From Vitellaria paradoxa (lineage: Eukaryota; Streptophyta; Magnoliopsida; Ericales; Sapotaceae): a stretch of DNA of 64,000 bases. Shown here piece by piece: positions 12,909 through 23,844 of this stretch. Below the pieces are notes generated by a model, which was given only the letters and a program-made list of their open reading frames with translations, searched no databases and was not told the origin of the DNA. Within the stretch, counting starts at the first letter, position 1; every line of letters begins with the position of its first letter. The translations under genes and the position numbers were made by a program. Where the stretch lies: assembly GCA_019916065.1 (NCBI GenBank), contig CM034236.1, positions 24,748,358 to 24,812,357 on the forward strand. The letters run 5' to 3'.

Positions 12909-15290
12909 CATCAATTACTGTGCCATACCTACCATTACATCATTCTATCGTGCTATACCATGCCATAATACCATGTATGTCATGCCATTTCATGTTATAT
13001 CATCATAATATCATGCTAGACCATGCTAGATATCATATTTGTCATGCCATGTCATCCCTATCATGTTACATGATATCATTGTCATCCTACACCATGCTCA
13101 TGTATCATACTGCCATGCTATGCCATGTCACTATGCTCATTTACCATCCCACATCATGATATAACATGCTAGGACATCATTTTCCATGCTAGCATATGCT
13201 TTAACATGCCATACACTATGTTTTGACATATGGGCACATACCTTGATATGCTAGAACACATTCAAACATGCAAACACACACCCACTAGGGTTGACACAGA
13301 CTTAGAAATCAAATGCTTATCAATCCAGAGCATTCACCTAAATGAGCAAGGCTCTAGAAATTAGGAATGACATAGGATTGGTTAAGCCGTTGACTTCTAA
13401 TTCATAGCTTCCCTTAGATATGTCTGACATGCATCATTGAATTACCATCCATGCTAAAATATAAATTGTCATCACATTCAACATACCCATGACATATTTG
13501 ATTATAGAAACTGCATCACTCATATTACATTAGGATCCTAGGCCTTTCACATAGACCAGATCATCATTACCATGAACTGAGCTTTCAATCTAAGCTGAGC
13601 TCCTTTCCCAAATGATAGATACTCATTCAGCTGCATTAGGCACATCCTTAGGAGTTCAGTTCCATATTAGAATGAAGCTTCTTCCTCTAGTTACGCACTA
13701 GGCACTAACTGTTTCCCTTTCATCTGCATGTGCTAGGCGCATCCCAAGAGCAATACTCTCTTCCACTATTATATGTAAAGCGCTAACTGTCTTTTCCCTA
13801 GGAGTTAAACTCCCTAACAAAGTGAAACTCTATCTCTAGTTATGTGCGAGGCACTAACTATTACCTCTTATCTAGAGTGAGACTGTTTTTCCTTCCTAGT
13901 TATGTGCCAAGCACAAACCACTTCCTTATGTGGTGCTAAGCTTCGTTCATAGTTATGCAAGAGGTGCTAATTGTCTTTCCTCATCCACTTGCATGAGGAG
14001 CAAACATAGGTTAGAGCTACGTAGATTTGATCCTTTAATAGTGTATGTAAGCAGCTCAAGCAAAAGCCTTGAGTCAGATCATCATAGCGTGAAACATTGA
14101 CTTAAAGCTAAGCTCTACATCACTTAAACCGTCACACATCAGTTCAAACCTAGTAGAGTTAAATAGACCTGATCCCTTAACAAGGTACGTAAGGGATATT
14201 ACTCCTAATCCATACCTAGAGCTAAGCTCTTTTTTTCTCTCATCCCATATCTGGAGCAAGACTTCTTCACATTGATCGTCCACACAGCATTGACCCTATC
14301 AGTCATCCTCACATGCCTTTAGCCTACCTTAGTTGATGATGAGGCTTATTATGCCTAACGCCAATCAGTTTGCTACCCATAGTATTCTGATTACACTTAC
14401 ATCCACTCATGCATATCTGCACATCACATCTACACGAGATGCTAATCCCAGAGCTACATCGACCTAATCCCTTAAAAAGGTATGTAGGTAGCTTGAGTAG
14501 ATAACTTGGGTGCAGTCTCCACAGTCTTTATAGACCATCTGTGCAAGGTGTAACCCATACTTGGAGCAAGGCTCCCACACACATCTATCAACACATAAAT
14601 ACTTAGTTTGAACCATCTTAGGTCTAAGCTATATTGACCTGATCCCTTATAGGATATGTAAATAGCTCGAGGATATAGCTTGAGTCCGATCTCATTGGTC
14701 TTTTTAGACTGTATTCATTCTCAGTACACACACACTCATGCATAAGGGCTGCATAAGTCCTAACTCCATTTAGTAAATAGAATCCCCTAGGGCACATTTC
14801 TACCACATAGGCAAATATTACACTTGCAAACACGAGCTAAGCTCAGGCACTTTGCATTTTATACATCATTTACATTTATGGTTTGTATGCAATGATCATT
14901 ACAAATAGGGGTATTATATTGTAAGGTTATAACTACAAATAGTGGAGAGGGACTCTAGATATCCGTAGGTATATAAGTGTAACAGTTTTCATCTATAATC
15001 GAACCCTTGGACCTAATATCTCTTATTGCATAGCCTAGACAAGCGTCGCTAAAAACGGGCCATTTATTACTATTTTCAAAAACATAAACCAAAACCCTTT
15101 AAACCAAAAATAAAACTCGGGTTTCTCAACACAGTCATTTTGAAAGTGTCGAGTGGTGACTTCTAGTCTATATAATCAAGGCCTTATTTCAAAACAAGAC
15201 ATATTTTTTCACATTTGGGCGATCTCGAATGCACCATGTCATAATAAAAGCTTAGAGCCTGCACTCGTTAACCTTGGCGTGCAGATCCAA
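12909..15290. other. Unclassified repeat, right part, with CATG-rich and GAGC-rich tracts
   Basis: This continues the sequence split by the Tekay solo LTR. The stretch 12920-13250 is a degenerate array of CATG-containing words (CCATG, CATGCTA, TCATG). From 13560 to 14850 degenerate GAGC/GGCTC words recur, with phrases such as CCTGATCCCTT and AGGTATGTAA repeated near 14040, 14180, 14470 and 14640. No protein domain is visible. The stretch 14880-15290 holds nothing I can name. The border with the copia LTR to the right is not sharp. Confidence 0.4.
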
Positions 15291-15475
15291 CCGCGTCATT
15301 GAGATCATGCAGTTGAATTGAGGTCTTCAAAAATTTAAAATACTATTCTATCAAGATCAAACCAGAAAGATCTTGAAGGTATCATCTTATTCTCATAGAT
15401 CAAATCAGTAATATTCTTTTATGTTATTGATATACACTATAGTCATAATATTGGGGTTTTCCACTTTCCCCAACA
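15291..15475 (+). mobile_element. Ty1/copia 5' LTR, surviving end
   Basis: This sequence abuts a methionine-initiator-type primer site at 15477 and ends CCCCAACA, so it should be the end of a 5' LTR. I could not find its left border, and I could not align it convincingly with the candidate 3' LTR at 57191. The left coordinate is therefore a guess. Confidence 0.4.
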
Positions 15476-15476
15476 A

Positions 15477-15490
15477 TGGTATTAGAGCCA
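15477..15490 (+). promoter_or_regulatory. Copia primer-binding site (tRNA-iMet type)
   Basis: TGGTATTAGAGCCA differs from the common plant copia PBS (TGGTATCAGAGCCA) by one C-to-T change. It would prime minus-strand DNA synthesis. Confidence 0.75.
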
Positions 15491-16296
15491 CGGCTGATAC
15501 TATATGTAGATAATATAGTCCATATTCTCCATTAAGAGAATGATATACATGCATAGGATAGGTCATGCCTGTTGCTAACTCTATTTTGCAGTATTCTATC
15601 CTGTTATTATGGTCACGTGAATGTATGTGATTTGTTTTTGAATGGTTTAATAGTACTTAAATCTATACTTGTGAAATCTAGTTTAAGGAGGCATAGGATC
15701 AGTGTAATATTGAAGTTTCCATTAGCATGTATGCTCCATTTTTGAGGGCTTTGTAATTGTTAATTTATAGCATTTGAACTCCTTAATGGAGGTATGCAAT
15801 ATTATGCGACTCTAATGGAGGAAGAAAACCTGCTTTGACACTTAAAGTTGGCGGGAGAAACCAAAAACCGTAGTTTTGTTTTAGGTAGTTGATTGGCTGT
15901 CATCCTAGGCAGTCAACGAGCCTAGGCAATTCACGAATATGGTAGTTTTTTTTCATTGGAGATGCTAATTTCGTTTAGGTTTTGAGGCGCATCCCGAACC
16001 CCGCGAGGTGTGATACCCTCTTGATCCTTGCTAAGGGCTCTGCCTCAAGACCTCGAGACTAGTTAGCAAACTGGCAATCATGGTGCAACGGGGATCTTTG
16101 TCCAAAGTGGAGAATTTTGACCATAATAATAGGATTTTATTTAGCTTGTTTATATTAGTTATTGTTGCATACTTGCTTGATTATTTATCCTTTTTTTCTT
16201 GTGTTAATAATTGGGAAAAAATGGTTAAATGGATAATAACTTATTGGTTGTGTTTTGATTTTATATATTTAAAATTTCGAGGTTAGTTTGTATATG
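15491..16296 (+). other. Copia leader, first part
   Basis: This is non-coding, AT-rich sequence between the PBS and gag. It is interrupted at 16302 by LTR-B and resumes at 39003, as the TGCAA duplication shows. The ORF at 16080-16286 has no recognisable similarity and is probably chance. Confidence 0.5.
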
Positions 16297-16301
16297 TGCA
16301 A
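16297..16301. repeat. TSD of split LTR-B solo LTR, left copy
   Basis: TGCAA, repeated exactly at 38998-39002. The two copies lie 22.7 kb apart because a 20.9-kb Athila element lies inside the LTR. Confidence 0.85.
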
Positions 16302-17484
16302 TGCTTTCTTGTCCAATTATTAATCAATACTAGCTCAACCCCAAGTGCAAGATGTCTATTGAAGCAAAATCACCGGTAAGTATCAGATCATGTCCACAAA
16401 GAGCTTTCAGCAAAAATCAATGAACAAAACAATTTGGAGAACTCTTAAGCTAAAGTTGATTTCACAATAAATGATAGAAGTTGATTTGGTTTTGAAAATG
16501 GTGGTTTGAATTGAACCTTTTTTTAACAATTTAAAGAAAGTCTTGGATCCAAAACAAATTTGTGGTGATTTACATAAAATTCTGAGGATTTCAATTGCTC
16601 AATCTATGCTTCAAAAATGTAGATCAGAAGATATTTCTAAATAAAAACCACGTTAGAACAATTAAAATCTGATTTGAATAGAATATTAAGTACAAAATCT
16701 TGTTGAGACTCCAAATTAAACACCTAACATGCATAATCTATAGATCATTTATATGAAATCTAAGATTAGCAATCATCGTACAATTTCACAAGAAATGCAT
16801 GACAATTCCAACTAGAGTTCCATAAGCAAAAGCCATAAACCATAAAAACTTATAATCCAATTGAGATCTCAACTCAAAATCAAGAAGAATTCAAATCAAA
16901 TGTATATTGAACCTTGAACACATGAAAGATGTAACGTTAAGCCCATTACCTTGGAATTTATATATAAATCAACTATAAAACTTGCCTTGAATCCAAGAAG
17001 TAAATCTACTCACACATAATCGAAGTGAAATCCCTTGAAAATAAAGGCATTCTATTCATTATCTAAAATTCTGAAACAAAATTCAATTGAAATGGAAACT
17101 TGATCTACTCTCTCTCCAAATTTGCTTTCAACAATGGAAATCTAAAAAACAAAATGTAGGTATGAAGTGTGGCTCTTCCATATTTATAATACAAAATAAA
17201 AATACTCAAATACCCTTTCCAATCATAGCAGAATTACAAAAATTCCTGAATTGTAGGTTGGTTCGAATAAGTATTCGAACCATAATTTGGTTCGAGCAAA
17301 GGTTCAAATAGATTTCTAAGACTTAGTCATTTTTTTTTCATTTGGATCTTAACTTGCCTTTTATTAATCAGGCAATGGTTTGAACAAGTCATAGTTTGAA
17401 CAAAGCTTCGAACCATCTTCCCACACTTAGCTTTTTCTTCAACTAAGCTTCAAAATGGTTTTGCCCATTCTATTGTTAGAACTA

Positions 17485-17496
17485 TGGTTCGAACCA
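17485..17496. repeat. 12-bp perfect palindrome TGGTTCGAACCA in LTR-B
   Basis: This is one of about ten GGTTCGAAC-like sites spread over 17259-17545 and 38570-38820. The two groups would be contiguous without the Athila insertion. Confidence 0.7.
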
Positions 17497-17570
17497 ACTG
17501 TGGTTATTTACCAAAAAAAAAAAAAAAAGAAAAAAAACCAACTGTGGTTCGAACGAAGGCATCCACACTT

Positions 17571-17575
17571 GGTTT
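17571..17575. repeat. TSD of outer Athila element, left copy
   Basis: GGTTT; the partner at 38504-38508 is GGTTC, one transition apart. Confidence 0.7.
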
Positions 17576-19131
17576 TGATCGAACCTAAAAAGTGTTTTAG
17601 GGTTCTACCTCTCAAGTGCAAAAAGGTAGTCGTAGTTTTAAAACTTGGTGAGTCCGAGGTCGAATTCACAGGGAGCCTAATGTTATTTAGTTTCTAGGAT
17701 GTGAAAGAAATTCTAAAACTAAAGGGAAGCAAGTTTGGAAATTTAAGTTTACTAAGTTCTAGGGTTCAGTAAAATTAAAGATAAATTCAATTTCAACTAA
17801 TTAAAATTAAAATAAACAGGACCTTCAGAATTTTAAAAGGAATTAAGCTAGATGGTGAAAAATTAAAATAAAATCAATGAAGCAATTTCAATTTCAAGTT
17901 AATCGATTATAACTAAAACTAAGTTGGATTGCAATTCAATGAGAATAAAGATCTTGATTCAACATCAAGTCCAGGTAGTTCACTACTTTGCCTTGGGGTG
18001 TGTTTGTTTGAAGAATAGGGTTTAATTTGAAAATTATTTAGAACATTGTAATCAAAGGTCAGTACCAGTGATCTCAAGCGGATATGGTTAAAGACCCTTG
18101 TTTCCTAGGGTTTTTCAATTAAACACCAAGAAATTAATAAAAATCTGATTTTTAAATCTATTTGAAAGTATTTAATAATTGGCTACGAAAATCCATACCA
18201 GTGATCTCACGCGGATTTGGTTAAGGGTTTTCGTATTTGGGTGTTTTCGAAATAGAAAAAAAATAGATTTTTAAAAGGTAGATCCCTTCGCAAAAGGTTT
18301 CGCAATCTACGCGAAGGGACTACAAACAACCCAAGGCTTTTCGTGAACTACCCTTTCTTGATTCGTTGAATCAAGATTAGGGTTTTACGCTATAACTACT
18401 CTGAACATCACAAAGATAATAAATGAACATTCAATCATGCTATTTAAGAATTGAAATAAATGAAACATCATATTAAAGAGCGAAACGAAATATAACTTAC
18501 AATGTAACTTGTGCGTAAAAGAAGAGATGAACTAATAACGCAAGAATGAAGAACAAAACTCCAAAAGCATCCATCAACAAAGCTTTTAAAAACGTACAAA
18601 TCACTCTTCAAACTTAATTTAAATCTAATCTAATTCTCAATGTAGTTGTGGAATCTTCAAAGGAGGCATCCTCCTTCATGGCCATGCAATGGGTCCTTAT
18701 AAAGATGCAAGGAAACCCTAAAAAAGGTGTTTCAATTCGTGGCTTCTGAATACATGGTGGTCCAGACCGTCTGGTCTAGGGGTCGGGACCACAGAATGCT
18801 TTCTTCTCAATTCATATACATTGTGGTCCCGACCATTAGATGGATGGTCCCGACCCCCAAGTATCTTTTTTTTCTTGCTTTTCTTCCTCTTTTAGGTTGG
18901 GTCTTTGGGCTAGTCTTGGCCATCCAAGGGGAGGTCTGAACCATGACGTTTTCTTCATTTTCTTGGCCATTTCCATAGCTATAAACTTCGATCTCCTTGT
19001 CATTTTCCCTGCAATTAGAAAAATAAAAGTACAAGCAATAAAATAACACTAAAACTTCAACTTTAATTATTTAAATGCATGAATAAGTGTTGAGTTAGGG
19101 AGTTTGTAATTACACTTTTCAAGTGTAATCA
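17576..19131 (-). mobile_element. 3' LTR of outer Athila element (1556 bp)
   Basis: It is collinear with 36951-38503. On the minus strand it starts TGATTACACTTG, with a short inverted repeat at the very terminus, and ends at 17576 with a damaged CA. It contains a TATA-like site (18697-18703, minus) and, upstream of it, a GGTCC...GGACC dyad (from 18759). Confidence 0.9.
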
Positions 19132-19146
19132 CACCCCCCAACTTGA
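19132..19146 (-). promoter_or_regulatory. Polypurine tract of outer Athila element
   Basis: Read on the minus strand, TTGGGGGGTG ends directly at the 3' LTR start, the position required for the primer of plus-strand synthesis. The inner element has the same tract at 28900-28913. Confidence 0.75.
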
Positions 19147-20865
19147 ACATCGCTAGTCCCTTAGCAATGACCTTAATTAAAATGAAATGCATGATGTTCT
19201 TTATTAAAATGAGATGCAACTACTATCCTATTTCTCTTTTCGTTGGAAACACGGCTACACTTAGCTACGTGTAGCAAGCCCTTTAAACCCCTAGGTTCCC
19301 CCTAGTGGACGAGTAAGGTCTCGTGAGAGTTTGTAGTGAATCTACCCACAAAATTCTATGGTATGGTCTCAAAGTGTCAAAAAGTGATATGAATCTAAGA
19401 TGAATTAAGTTCAAGCTCAATAAGTTACAAAATCTACATATCATGTGTAATTTCCAAGTGCTAAGCATAAATGCTTGGACTGTCAAAGTAGAAGAAGCAT
19501 GTGTGTAAAATTGTTTCATTTATTCAACAAGGTCTCAAGAGCATAAACGGAACTAAGTTTTGACTTCAAAAGCTCACAGGATTCCACTCATAAAAGAAAT
19601 TCACTCATCAAGGGTTCACACATTCCTATTAGCATAAAATGCTATCCTAGTTGCACATAACTCCATAATATATGAATGAATTAAAATGAAACTCAAAGTG
19701 GACGGCTCCTAACCATGTTTCAATGCATATGTAAAAATCACATCACATAACCTACACAAGATCACTACATACACCATATAAGAGTTGCTTGCTTAGAATC
19801 CACTAGGTCTTTAATTTGGTTGTAACTTGGCTAGGGGTAGTGGTTAACAATGGAGGATGGAAATCAAAACACATATCTTGGGAGAAAAGATGTTCAAGTG
19901 CACACAACTCCCAAACTACCCACTTCCTTTCCAAACCCCAACCAAGACTACAACAAGAAGTTTATTCACAATAAATACTACCCTTGGGACAATTGCAAAT
20001 GTTGCAACTAATGTATAAGTCCCACAATTTATTGAACAAAAGAAATGATAAATTTTTCTTTTCTCTTTTTTTTTTTGTTTTTTTTTTCAATACTTGAAAT
20101 AAACAAAACATCAATTAGATTCTCCCCCCGACAAGTTTTCATTCTCCATTCACACCATTGACATTAAGGCACTTTTACAACCCAAGACATATGAAGGTAA
20201 GGCTTAAAGTGTGTGAATAAGGTTAGGGGATCATATATGAGGGGGAAGAAAAATATATATATGTATCACACACTTTATTGAAAAGGCTTCAAGTTGGTTC
20301 CTAGGATAATTCATAACCAAGAAAGGACAAAAAGGCTCAAAATGAAAAAGAAAGCCTAACATCATTTTCAAAGCTTGCAACAACTCATAATGTGCCACAT
20401 AGATACTCATGTAAGTGTTTGTGATGCAATCGATGCAATGAAATCCAAGGTGAAGAGCAAAAGAAATGTAAGCATGTGCAACCCCTCAAGAAAAGAATAT
20501 AATGCTCAAAAGCTCACCATAAAAAGGTGTAAGTCTGTACCTAGTCCAACGATGCTCAAGTAACCAATATCAAATAAAATCTACTCCTAAGCACATAAAC
20601 TTTCCACCATGATAGTCCAAAAATGCACAAAGTTATCACACACTCCACTTGAAATATGTTTCCTATTAAGGCTTGAACAAAATTCACTTTTTACCATCTC
20701 ACTTAATTTCACAATTAACCAAACCATAAGAGCATCATATCATCATGTGAATTCTACCCCCCCAACCTAAACTAAACATTGTCCTCAATGTGAAAAATAA
20801 GAAGCATATGTGGGTGCGTAGTGTGTGCAATGAGCATGATGAGGATGATGTATATACCCCCCAAC
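19147..20865 (-). other. 3' non-coding region of outer Athila element
   Basis: There is no coding capacity on the element's strand. Similarity is extended and collinear with 28914-30680 of the inner element, including a pyrimidine-rich run near 20050 (29830 in the inner). Two further C6 tracts at 20758 and 20858 look like extra polypurine tracts on the minus strand. Small ORFs here are chance. Confidence 0.65.
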
Positions 20866-20956
20866 CTAAATTGAGAAGATTATGAACATGAATTTAATAA
20901 TAAAAAGAATAACCGAAATGAAATAACATAAAAGATAAGGAAAGGTTAAGAAGTAC

Positions 20957-21225
20957 CTCATGTTGTCTTCAATAGAATCAAAAGTTGGGTGATACTCAAA
21001 AAAGAGTTGCAATGAAGTAGCAAAATTATCATCTTGGCCCAGTTCGTTGTAAACATCACCATCCTCCCTAGACTCCATGTTAATACCTTCATTTTCAAGG
21101 ATGTCTTCTAGGGGTGGCATATCAAAGTACTCAGACAAAGAACTTGTTTTAGATTCTATAGTGTCAGTGTCTGTGGCGTAAGAGGGTGCATCTAACCACT
21201 CATTAGCTATAATTACCTCAGCCAT
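20957..21225 (-). pseudogene. Acidic accessory ORF (possible last exon) 3' of env-like ORF
   Basis: This minus-strand frame of about 90 codons is rich in Asp and Glu (for example LEDILENEG and GQDDNF). It ends at a plausible splice donor, where ATGAG is followed by GTACTT at 20956. The frame runs on past the donor into hydrophobic, intron-like sequence. I recognise no family. It follows the env-like ORF and an intron-like acceptor at 21516, so it may be an exon of the same transcript. The inner element keeps a similar donor (GAG then GTAATACC near 30960) but not the acidic frame. Confidence 0.4.
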
Positions 21226-21365
21226 TCCATATCTAAGAGAAGTTGAAGGTCAACTTCATCCCACCATTGGTCATCTAATTGATCAGGTGTGATGAACATC
21301 AGTGGCAGATATATATATGGTAAGGGTAGTGAATTGCTTTCTAAGAAATAGTCCTCAGGCCACCC

Positions 21366-21515
21366 TTCCTAGTCAACCTCTGAACTCTTAGACTCGCTAC
21401 TCTCACTGGATATAAGGGTTATGACATCCCACTTACGTTTCCTACTTATGGTACTAAGTTCCCATTGTTTACATTGATTGTTAGTTAGACCATAGATGGA
21501 GTACCTGTTCTTTGC
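21366..21515 (-). pseudogene. Possible spliced exon, Ser/Glu-rich, downstream of env-like ORF
   Basis: On the minus strand, a T-rich stretch ending TTTTTTGCAAAGAACAG is followed by an open segment with basic RKRKWD and then SSESSESKSSE, closing at a stop near 21369. The AG looks like a good plant 3' splice site. The codons upstream of it are hydrophobic and intron-like. The function is unknown, and the exon model is inference. Confidence 0.35.
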
Positions 21516-21729
21516 AAAAAATAAGAAAATAAAATTTAAGAACATAAACAACCCATAATTTAACACAAGGTAGCATCCATAAAAATAAGATAAAATGGAA
21601 AACAAACACAACTAGAAATATATAAACATCCCAGTAGTTAAAAGTGAGTAAAGAGTTTTAGGATTACAAATTAAACAAAAAGAAAATTTCACTCCTAAAC
21701 TCTCAAAGAAAGAAATATAAAGGCCATCA

Positions 21730-22820
21730 CTACGGAGGTGGGGGTGGATGAGATTCTCTGAGATAATCCAAAACACTTTGTAGAAGATGGCCTTGAGTTT
21801 GTTGGCTTTTGTGAATGCATAGCAAGAGTTGGTGATCAGCTTCTTGATTCTGCTCCATGACACTAATACGTTCAGCTAAAACTCCAATCTGATTTGCCAA
21901 CTCAACATTGGTGACCTCCTCTTGTTCCTCTTGGGTGTGTGAAGGTTCACCCTCTTCCTCAGATTCCTTTATCCTCCTTTTCTTCTTTAATATCAAACCT
22001 CTAGATTTAACATACGATGTGATATTGAACGGTTGAAGTCTTGAGGTTATGGGTAGGTCATCTGTGATATGAGCTCCTTTCCTTCTAAAGATCTCTGTTA
22101 GTGCTCCGCCAAAGGGTAAAGTTGACAGAGCTCCAGGGTGCTCACAGGTATAGGCTACTTGGTGCCAAAGATATGAGGGTAAATCGATTGTCATCCCAGT
22201 CCCAATGGCATAAACAAGTCTGGCTCTAAGGGGAGTACAATTAGCGATCCTGTTTTGAGGTAGTAGGTTGGAACAAGAAAACAAGTGCAATGCCCAGTAA
22301 TTATCTTTCAACACAGATGTAGGTTTCCTATATTCACCACCCCATTCCTGACCCTCTAGTAAGATCTCTGAAACCACAATTGGAAATGGAGGAGTACCCT
22401 CAGCTGGATAAGTGAATTCCAGATTTTCAACTCGAGGTAATTGAAATATGAGAGCAAAGTCATCAGGTGTGAGTGTAATTTCAGCTCCCTTTACCCAACT
22501 GATTAGATGTTGTCTACCCATTCGCCTTATAATTGAGTTTGCTTTAAAATTGGCAAAAAATTCCTTAACCAGATCAACTATACAATAAGCATGAAACTTT
22601 GCTACATTAATCCACTGCCTTCTTTCAAAATTTTATTCAAGCATGAAGTCACTACACTTAAACTGATCAATTTGCCAAAAACGCTCAATTACTACTGATT
22701 TATTCCCCCATGTACTATCATATTTCTCTTCAGCCTCTTCTTTCCAAAAACGACTCCTATCAAAAGATGGGGTCCCTAATTGTCTATTTGCCGGTTTCTT
22801 AGTTCTCGGAGGTATGGGAA
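21730..22820 (-). pseudogene. Env-like third ORF of Athila (plant-transposon-protein type)
   Basis: This lies in sense orientation 3' of pol, where Athila elements carry their env-like ORF. The minus-strand frame starts after a good splice acceptor (TTTTATACTTGTGTAG, ending at 22821). It has a basic N-terminal segment (PRTKKPANRQ), a frameshift near 22633, and then 263 codons from 22521. That part contains the helical core seen in plant-transposon-protein domains (WALHLFSCSNLLPQNR, ARLVYAIGTGM), a basic cluster (KKKRRIKE) and an acidic stretch. A heptad-like, probably coiled-coil C-terminus (from ELANQIGVLAERIS) follows, and it ends in six prolines. No clear signal peptide or transmembrane helix is visible, so an envelope role is not shown. 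Confidence 0.7.
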
Positions 22821-22836
22821 CTACACAAGTATAAAA
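22821..22836 (-). promoter_or_regulatory. Candidate 3' splice site for the env-like ORF
   Basis: On the minus strand TTTTATACTTGTGTAG precedes the point where codons become protein-like. Env-like ORFs in Athila are thought to need a spliced subgenomic RNA, so an acceptor here makes sense. Confidence 0.45.
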
Positions 22837-22948
22837 CAAAATTCAATGAGTAACTATGCAATTCCTATGTCCACCCAAGTTCAGTGGCCCATTCTAATGA
22901 AAGATGTTCATTGGAATCAAAACTAATGTGTGCAAAATAGACAAATTA

Positions 22949-23115
22949 GGTGGCCAAACATCATCCATCCAAACTAAATTTCACAAATTTAATTCTCTAG
23001 GTGGCCATACATCATCCACCCAAACTAAATTTCACAAATTTAATTCTCTTTGTGGCCATACATCATCCACCCGAGAGAGGTCCATTCAACAATTTCGGTG
23101 GCCATGCAACATCCA
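22949..23115. repeat. 51-bp tandem repeat between pol and env-like ORF
   Basis: Units start at 22949, 23000 and 23051 with GGTGGCCA then CATCATCCA. The first two are nearly identical over 51 bp. The third diverges after about 22 bp, and a fourth trace lies at 23098. Confidence 0.85.
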
Positions 23116-23844
23116 CCATGAATTCAAATAACAAATTCTCAAAGGAAAATTAAAAAAAAAAAATCAGCAAATAAGCTCAAAATTGGAGGGTTTTTGAACC
23201 CTTGGACCCGATTTTTGAACCATGAATAGGAAGAAAGTAACGAGTGAAAGACTTTACTCAAATGGATTAATTACTTTCTACCTTAGTTAGGAACTCGAAA
23301 TAACTTCTTTTCGCAAGAAATTTGAAACCCTCGAAGCTTGGAAGCTCGGGTTTGAAGAGGGATAAACAAAGAAGCTACCTAGGGCTCGAAACGACAAAGC
23401 AACATACCTTTGGATGACTAATACTCGAAGAATAAGGGCTAAAAAGGTTGAATTCACCATCAGGAATGCTGATTCTAGAGGAGAATACCGAGTATTGAGA
23501 GGGAAATTTAGAAATCTAGGCGTTAGAAGAAGAGAATTCAGGTTTTAGAATGGCCGAATAGGGCTTTTGACGGTTGCAAGGTCCCGACCGTCTCGGCAGG
23601 GGGTCGGGAGACGGTCGGGACGACAGAAAGTTCCTCCCTCAAAAATGTACTCGGCCAAGACACTGTGGTCCCGACGATTTAGAGAGGGGGTAGGTACCAT
23701 CAAACAGAATTTTCTCCCTCTTAGCTAAGCTATTTAAAAATTTAAAATGTCTAGACTCAAAAATAAAAAAAATTTAAATTAAAGACAAAATAAAACCTAT
23801 CCTGACCTACTATTATACAATTAAAATTACTTTCTAATCTCATT
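23116..23844 (-). other. Non-coding spacer between integrase and env-like ORF
   Basis: No ORF is supported here. A copy of the LTR-type motif GGTCCCGACCGTCTCGG followed by GGTCGGG occurs at 23580-23620, inside the element body rather than in an LTR. Confidence 0.5.

Larger units (their letters stand above)
16302..17575 (-). mobile_element. LTR-B solo LTR, left half (minus orientation)
   Basis: This is the reverse complement of the LTR at 57722-60348. Shared landmarks are the TGCTT...TTAATCAATA terminus, CACATGAAAGATGTAA, and CTTGCCTTGAATCC near 16985. It carries several GGTTCGAACC-like palindromes (17259-17545) upstream of a TATA-like ATTATAAA (17183-17190, minus). The outer Athila element cuts it at 17576. 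The terminal layout resembles Athila-type LTRs, so LTR-B is likely a relative, but no internal region is present to prove it. Confidence 0.75.

Noticed and set aside
12920..13159. His/Met/Cys-rich small ORF
   Set aside because: Produced by CATG-rich simple sequence; no start context or similarity.
16326..16331. LTR-B left border at 16331 with AATAC as duplication
   Set aside because: AATAC has no partner at the right end. Extending to 16302 gives an exact TGCAA pair and aligns with the end of the 57722 copy.
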